11,611 bases of DNA from an uncultured Oligoflexia bacterium. GTDB taxonomy: Bacteria > Bdellovibrionota > Bacteriovoracia > Bacteriovoracales > Bacteriovoracaceae. Within the stretch, counting starts at the first letter, position 1. Each line of letters opens with the position of its first letter. Below the pieces are notes generated by a model. It was not told the DNA's origin and ran no database searches. It saw only the letters and a list, made by a program, of their open reading frames with translations. The DNA lies in assembly GCA_950060715.1 (NCBI GenBank), contig CATLVA010000016.1, positions 1 to 11,611 on the forward strand. The letters run 5' to 3'. The position numbers were made by a program, and so were the translations under genes. Below are positions 7,932 through 11,611 of this stretch, piece after piece.

Positions 7932-7971
7932 GAGATTATTGTACCTATGTTTTCCGAAAAATGACATAAAT

Positions 7972-8000
7972 TTGACAAAATTGCTTTCGACTTTGGTAAT
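7972..8000 (+). promoter_or_regulatory. Candidate sigma-70 promoter of the histidine kinase operon
   Basis: A perfect -35 TTGACA at 7972-7977 is followed after 17 nt by GGTAAT (7995-8000), which matches the -10 at 4 of 6 positions. TAATGT at 7997-8002 is an alternative with a 19-nt spacer. Transcription would then start at or within a few bases of the ATG at 8008, which implies a leaderless or very short-leader message. That fits the lack of a clear ribosome site before this ATG. Confidence 0.4.
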
Positions 8001-8007
8001 GTAAGCT

Positions 8008-9534
8008 ATGAGAAAAGATGGGGTCCTTTTAATTCTCGCATTAGCGCTTGCTTTCTTGTCTGGAAAGATAATGTTTTCAATCCAGGATGAAAGTAAAATT
8101 GGTTTCAATGATTTAGAGAATATTCGAAACCTTCATAATGAATTGCGTGAGAACGTCGCTCCAAAAAGAAGACTTGATCTCAACCAAAACTATAACGATC
8201 CAGAAAAAATTAAATTACTTGAAACCACGAGAGACTTCTCATCGAAGACTATCACTCTGAATTCTTCTGAGTGTCTGCGTGCAAAGATCGAGCAAATAAG
8301 TTCTAGTTTCATCAATAAAGAAAACCTATGGCTGAGTTTTTTGTGCCACCAAATACAAGCACTGCCCATAAGTTTCTTCTCCTCTCCTCCCTATTTACAT
8401 TCCAATGGCCTTAGCTATTCCTATATGCGCTACAGAATGATGAAAAACCCTAGGCTTGCTGATGAATTCCTCAACACTCATGCAAATTATATGCATATCA
8501 GTGAACTTAAGCGCCTTGATTTTAATGGAGAAGACTATAATCTTCGGTTCCTATTGAAGCTCTCTGCAGATGAGATCAATCATATCGTTCGAGAAACAAA
8601 TGTTTTTATGAGTGATAAACATTATTTTATCCGAACGGGTCATCTAGCCTACTATGTCGTGGAAAGGTATAAGGCAGAAAACTTCTTTCGATTGGCACGT
8701 TATAAGATCTCAAAAAGTTATCCTGGTTGTGACCTGAATATCGTTGATATCTGCTGGGATAAGGTTCCTCATAACCTCACTAGCTTTTTATCCGAATCTT
8801 CATCGGTACTTTTTATTTTTACTATTATCTTTCTAATTGTGATTGCGTTTAATCTTTCCAACAGAATCAATAAACAGAAATTAGAAGAAGAGAGAAAAAA
8901 ACACGCCCTGAGAGTCTTAACTCACGAATTGAGAACTCCTATCGCTTCTTTGTTACTTCAATTAAATAATCTTGAAACTGAAGACGTTTCCTCGGAACTT
9001 CGTGAAAAACTCGCCCAAATTGAAGGCGAAGTATACCGGTTGAAATTTCTTGCCGACAGAAGTCGAAGCTATCTTCAAACTGACCAAAAAAAATCTCAAG
9101 TTTTTCAAGAGGAGCAGCTGGATTCAATCGCTGAAATCATTGAGGAAAGTTTTCATGATTTTCCAACAGAAAATATAGGTCTAACGGTCAAGTTTGATGC
9201 TAAAGCATCTATCGACCCTTACTGGCTAAAAATCTGTTTAAAGAATTTAATTGAAAACTCTATTCGATATGGAAAGTCGCCTATTGAAGTTTTCCTAGAT
9301 GGCAGCGAATCTGAAGTCATTATTACAGTCCAAGATGGTGGAGAAATTCCCTATCTCAACATGAAAGAGCTTTTAAAAGCCAAGCATAAAAATTCAGTTG
9401 GTCTAGGAATTGGACTAAGTATTGTTTATAAAACCATAAAGCAGATGGGCGGAAAAATTACACTTGAACCAAACCCAACGCGCTTTACTATTCGCATCCC
9501 AAGGAGTCGAAATGGCAAAAATTTTAGTAGTTGA
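8008..9534 (+). CDS. Membrane sensor histidine kinase with a large extracytoplasmic domain
   Basis: A 508-residue two-component sensor that should autophosphorylate on His306 and pass phosphate to the regulator encoded next. One N-terminal membrane segment (about 5-25) and a second (about 266-285) enclose an extracytoplasmic domain of some 240 residues with cysteines at 89, 113, 241 and 249. After a charged linker comes the HisKA domain with H-box LTHELRTPIASLLL (304-317). The ATPase domain has the N-box LKNLIENSIRYG, the G1 box as QDGGEIP and the G2 box as GLGIGLSIV; all expected functional residues look present. From memory, the sensor region resembles DUF3404 kinases such as Vibrio VxrA/WigK, but this is unverified. 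The ATG at 8008 has no strong ribosome site. The stop overlaps the regulator gene by 23 nt. What it senses is unknown. Confidence 0.92.
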   Translation: MRKDGVLLILALALAFLSGKIMFSIQDESKIGFNDLENIRNLHNELRENVAPKRRLDLNQNYNDPEKIKLLETTRDFSSKTITLNSSECLRAKIEQISSSFINKENLWLSFLCHQIQALPISFFSSPPYLHSNGLSYSYMRYRMMKNPRLADEFLNTHANYMHISELKRLDFNGEDYNLRFLLKLSADEINHIVRETNVFMSDKHYFIRTGHLAYYVVERYKAENFFRLARYKISKSYPGCDLNIVDICWDKVPHNLTSFLSESSSVLFIFTIIFLIVIAFNLSNRINKQKLEEERKKHALRVLTHELRTPIASLLLQLNNLETEDVSSELREKLAQIEGEVYRLKFLADRSRSYLQTDQKKSQVFQEEQLDSIAEIIEESFHDFPTENIGLTVKFDAKASIDPYWLKICLKNLIENSIRYGKSPIEVFLDGSESEVIITVQDGGEIPYLNMKELLKAKHKNSVGLGIGLSIVYKTIKQMGGKITLEPNPTRFTIRIPRSRNGKNFSS

Positions 9535-10171
9535 AGATGACAAGAGCTTAGGGCCTGCTCTAGTTGAGAACCTCAGAAAAGAAGGTTTTGATGTCACACT
9601 AAAAACAAGTTTAGCTGATACAAAAACTGCTTCTTTCGGAGAAATGGACTTAGTCCTTTTAGACTGGATGCTGCCTGATGGACAGGGAATTGACCTTCTC
9701 CGTGAAGTTCCAAAAGGGCTACCAGTTATACTCTTGACCGCGAGAACTGACTTGGTCGATAAAGTGCTTGGTCTAGAATCTGGGGCCATAGACTATGTGA
9801 CAAAACCTTTTGAGCCTAGAGAGCTTATCGCAAGAATTAGGGCCCACGTAAGGTCTAAAAAAGATAAGGTTGAATTTGCAGAAGATAAAATAGAAAGTGG
9901 AAACCTAATCCTTAATCGAAGCGAAAGAAAGGCTTATTTTAATGAGGAAGAAGTCATTTTGACGAAAATGGAATTTGACCTTTTGTTCTTGTTAACCAGT
10001 TCGCCAAAACAGATTTTTTCTCGGGAGAAATTATTAGATAAAGTATGGGGATACGAGAATTACCCTACCACCAGAACAGTGGATACTCATGTGCTACAAA
10101 TTAGGCAAAAAATCTCAAATGAGGTGATTGAAACTATTAGAGGTATTGGCTATCGGTTCGGAGAGGCATAG
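9512..10171 (+). CDS. OmpR/PhoB-family response regulator
   Basis: A 219-residue DNA-binding response regulator, almost certainly the partner of the histidine kinase just upstream. The receiver domain (2-120) has the acidic pair Asp9-Asp10, phospho-acceptor Asp51 in LLDWMLPDGQG, Thr76 and Lys98 in TKPFEP, so it is a complete phosphorylation site. The C-terminal winged helix (about 130-219) shows LTKMEFDLLFLL, FSREKLLDKVWGY, the recognition-helix segment TTRTVDTHVLQIRQKI and the closing IRGIGYRF. A longer reading would start at a TTG at 9464, deep inside the kinase gene. I chose the ATG at 9512 because AAGGAG lies 5 nt before it. The 23-nt overlap with the kinase stop suggests coupled translation. 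Its target genes are unknown; the adjacent cytochrome c gene is an obvious candidate to test. Confidence 0.96.
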   Translation: MAKILVVEDDKSLGPALVENLRKEGFDVTLKTSLADTKTASFGEMDLVLLDWMLPDGQGIDLLREVPKGLPVILLTARTDLVDKVLGLESGAIDYVTKPFEPRELIARIRAHVRSKKDKVEFAEDKIESGNLILNRSERKAYFNEEEVILTKMEFDLLFLLTSSPKQIFSREKLLDKVWGYENYPTTRTVDTHVLQIRQKISNEVIETIRGIGYRFGEA

Positions 10172-10180
10172 AATACCCCT

Positions 10181-10711
10181 ATGAATAAAAATAAATTATA
10201 TGTAGGCTCCTTTGTCGGATTTATGTTTCTAGTGGCCCTAGTGGTTTCGCTTATTATGAGTTTTCACTTCCAGCAGGATGTTTCGAAAAAGAGGTTTGAA
10301 TTAACTCAAAAGTATAAAGACATCAAAGATATTGAATATAAATATGATGCTCAGAGGGGCAAAAGGCTATATCAAGACCTCTGTTTAAAATGCCACGGCC
10401 AACAGGGCCGAGGAAACTCAATGTACCCTCCCCTTTACGCAGCCGAGATTGTGTTGGATCAAAATCCAAAACGTTTAATTAAAGTTGTTACCCGCGGACT
10501 TCAAGGACAAATCAAACGAGAGGACAAAGTATTTAATGGTCTCATGCCCGCATTTGGAGCTATTCCATCGACAGACCTAGCTCATCTTGTGAATTACGTG
10601 AGAATGAGTTTTGGAACCCCCAAACATCAAGAGGTAAATGCTGTTAATATAATCAAAATTAAGATCGATACTGTTGAACAGACTAAAGCTTGGACAGAAG
10701 AGACTCTATAA
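10181..10711 (+). CDS. Membrane-anchored class I c-type cytochrome
   Basis: A 176-residue electron carrier expected to be tethered to the inner membrane, with its haem domain in the periplasm. One hydrophobic anchor spans about 7-28. It is followed by a charged, probably helical spacer and a single haem domain (about 57-145). The haem attachment site is CLKCH (68-72), with His72 as proximal ligand, and Met122 in NGLMPAFG is the likely distal ligand. YPPLYAAEIV and LVNYVRMSFG match small cytochromes of respiratory chains. Some 30 residues after the haem domain have no clear role. The gene starts 9 nt after the response regulator stop. Its ribosome site is weak (GGAGAGG lies about 15 nt before the ATG), so translation may be coupled to the upstream gene. 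Its last 29 nt overlap the convergent gene. The redox partner is not visible here. Confidence 0.92.
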   Translation: MNKNKLYVGSFVGFMFLVALVVSLIMSFHFQQDVSKKRFELTQKYKDIKDIEYKYDAQRGKRLYQDLCLKCHGQQGRGNSMYPPLYAAEIVLDQNPKRLIKVVTRGLQGQIKREDKVFNGLMPAFGAIPSTDLAHLVNYVRMSFGTPKHQEVNAVNIIKIKIDTVEQTKAWTEETL

Positions 10712-11303
10712 GTTTCATCTCTCCAGAAGCGATACTAAAATCCTTCTGATAGAAATCTTTTCTAAGCTGTGTTTTGTCTTGAGTTTTTTGAATTGCTTTT
10801 ATCAATTGAGCCTTTCGCGCCATGTAGTTCTTTTTAAATTCGTCGAAAGATGTTCTCGAAGCTATTAATTCTTTTTCAATCTTATTAAGGACTCCCAGAT
10901 CGCCCAATTCGTACAAAACTGAATAGCTCAATAAAACAAACTCTGAAGTTCTTCTCTGTGCGATTATTTTTTTCAGAAGTTGAAGAGCTTTATTTTTAAC
11001 GAGCTTTTTTTGTTCAGAATTAAGATCAGTTATTTGATAAGATCGAATATATTTTTTTAAAACATCATCAATCCCTCTTACAAAAAGACAATAATTATTC
11101 AACTGCAAATACTCTGCAGAATCAGAGCTTTTTAAAATCTGCTCAGTGGTTTTAGCCTCATTATACTTTATCAGATCATCAACAACTTTTTGAATTTCTG
11201 ACAGTTGTTCTTTTTTGAGTTTAAGAGCTTGAGTTCGCAGATCACTACACTCACTGGCAAAGGCTTGAAATGAGAAACATAATAAAATAATAAATAATTT
11301 CAT
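10683..11303 (-). CDS. Small secreted protein of unknown function
   Basis: A 206-residue protein I do not recognise. The first 16 residues are a signal peptide with likely cleavage after AFA (MKLFIILLCFSFQAFA then SEC). There is no lipobox at the expected place. The mature part is rich in Lys, Leu, Gln and Glu and appears almost wholly alpha-helical, with possible coiled-coil character near 20-60 and 150-190. Two cysteines remain after cleavage (19 and 72) and could form one disulphide in the periplasm. There are no catalytic-looking motifs. The gene converges on the cytochrome c gene and shares its last 29 nt with it. The coding assignment rests on the long open frame, a convincing signal peptide and a bracketed position between genes. 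The ATG at 11303 has only a distant GGAG, about 14 nt upstream. Confidence 0.75.
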   Translation of the reverse strand: MKLFIILLCFSFQAFASECSDLRTQALKLKKEQLSEIQKVVDDLIKYNEAKTTEQILKSSDSAEYLQLNNYCLFVRGIDDVLKKYIRSYQITDLNSEQKKLVKNKALQLLKKIIAQRRTSEFVLLSYSVLYELGDLGVLNKIEKELIASRTSFDEFKKNYMARKAQLIKAIQKTQDKTQLRKDFYQKDFSIASGEMKLIESLLSKL

Positions 11304-11384
11304 CGCTCAATTATAATCTCCATTTGATTTGGGGGCAAATAAGAGCTACTTGTTCTTTCTAAAATAAGTGATAAAAATAAAGGT

Positions 11385-11611
11385 ATGATCTACCTTATCG
11401 ATGATGAAATAGATGTTGCTTCGACTTTGGCCGAACTTATTGAAACCGGCCTGGGTTATACCGTAACGACTTTCTCAAGTTTAGATCAATGCATTGAAAA
11501 GCTAGAAAGCTTTAAAGATCAACCCGATGCAAGCCTCATTATTTGTGATATTCTGATGCCGACAGGAAGTGGTCTTAGACTCAAAGACTATATTCAGAAA
11601 AGAAATCTAAA
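11385..11611 (+). CDS. Response-regulator receiver domain protein, cut by the window end
   Basis: 75 codons of a receiver domain are visible, starting MIYLIDDEIDVASTLAELIE. The acidic pair Asp6-Asp7 and the phospho-acceptor Asp55 in ICDILMPTGSG are present, so it should be phosphorylatable by a histidine kinase or by phosphotransfer. The output domain, if any, lies beyond the right edge. The ATG at 11385 is preceded by AAAGGT with almost no spacing, so the ribosome site is poor. The frame is open back to a TAA at 11340-11342 but has no ATG, GTG or TTG before 11385, so this is the best start. It diverges from the secreted-protein gene with an 81-nt gap. Confidence 0.88.
   Translation, partial: MIYLIDDEIDVASTLAELIETGLGYTVTTFSSLDQCIEKLESFKDQPDASLIICDILMPTGSGLRLKDYIQKRNL

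Noticed and set aside
7932..8108. N-terminal extension of the phosphodiesterase back to 8108
   Set aside because: It would overlap the histidine kinase start and its TTGACA promoter, adds no family-like sequence, and has no ribosome site. The conserved domain starts well after residue 1 of the shorter form.
9464..9511. Upstream TTG start for the response regulator
   Set aside because: The ATG at 9512 has AAGGAG at ideal distance and places the canonical KILVVEDD strand at the N-terminus.
9415..9789. Minus-strand open frame of 124 codons across the kinase/regulator junction
   Set aside because: Both plus-strand proteins are strongly conserved here; the antisense translation is low-complexity, Ser/Lys-rich shadow sequence.
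10695..10730. Possible hairpin (AGAGA/TCTCT) at the end of the cytochrome c gene
   Set aside because: The stem is about 5 bp over a long loop and no T-tract follows on either strand, so it is not a credible terminator.
11311..11318. ATTATAAT in the gap between the secreted-protein and receiver genes, as a -10 box
   Set aside because: It is a palindrome and reads as TATAAT on both strands. No good -35 accompanies it on the plus strand, and only a 4-of-6 match (TTGCCC, 18-nt spacer) on the minus strand, so direction and use cannot be assigned.

Overview
The window is about 11.6 kb of AT-rich, tightly packed bacterial chromosome. All ten genes look like ordinary chromosomal genes. I see no insertion sequence, CRISPR array, tRNA or rRNA gene, or phage module. 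The mix suggests a Gram-negative, aerobically respiring and possibly predatory bacterium of the Bdellovibrionota (Bacteriovorax / Halobacteriovorax / Peredibacter type). The basis is an RsmJ methyltransferase, a gammaproteobacterial-like adenosine kinase, a membrane PilZ protein with a degenerate receiver domain, a membrane cytochrome c and low G+C. This placement is inference from protein character, not a database result.

Left part (1-2853, minus strand): asnS (3' end outside the window), a PfkB-family kinase most like bacterial adenosine kinases, and rsmJ. They are read in the order rsmJ -> kinase -> asnS with gaps of 40 and 13 nt, so they are probably one transcript of translation-related and nucleoside-salvage genes. 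Middle (2952-5909, plus strand): one large gene for glycine decarboxylase (P-protein). Its halves resemble the separate GcvPA and GcvPB subunits rather than the classical proteobacterial one-piece GcvP. It ends in a clear intrinsic terminator. Neither gcvT nor gcvH is next to it.

Right part: a protein with a degenerate receiver domain, four membrane segments and a PilZ domain (6009-7178) sits directly downstream of a good match to a flagellar sigma-28 (FliA) promoter. It converges on a glycerophosphodiester phosphodiesterase gene (minus strand), overlapping it by 9 nt. Diverging from that is a three-gene run: sensor histidine kinase, OmpR/PhoB-type response regulator (23-nt overlap) and membrane-anchored cytochrome c. 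It converges, with a 29-nt overlap, on an unrecognised small secreted protein. The window ends inside another response-regulator receiver domain.

Most genes here are ordinary housekeeping or signalling genes, and I found no convincing new multi-gene system. The points most worth a second look are the fused GcvPA-GcvPB enzyme with an unusual loop after its PLP lysine, the sigma-28-like promoter of the pseudo-receiver/PilZ membrane protein, and the histidine kinase/regulator/cytochrome c unit with four cysteines in the sensor's extracytoplasmic domain.
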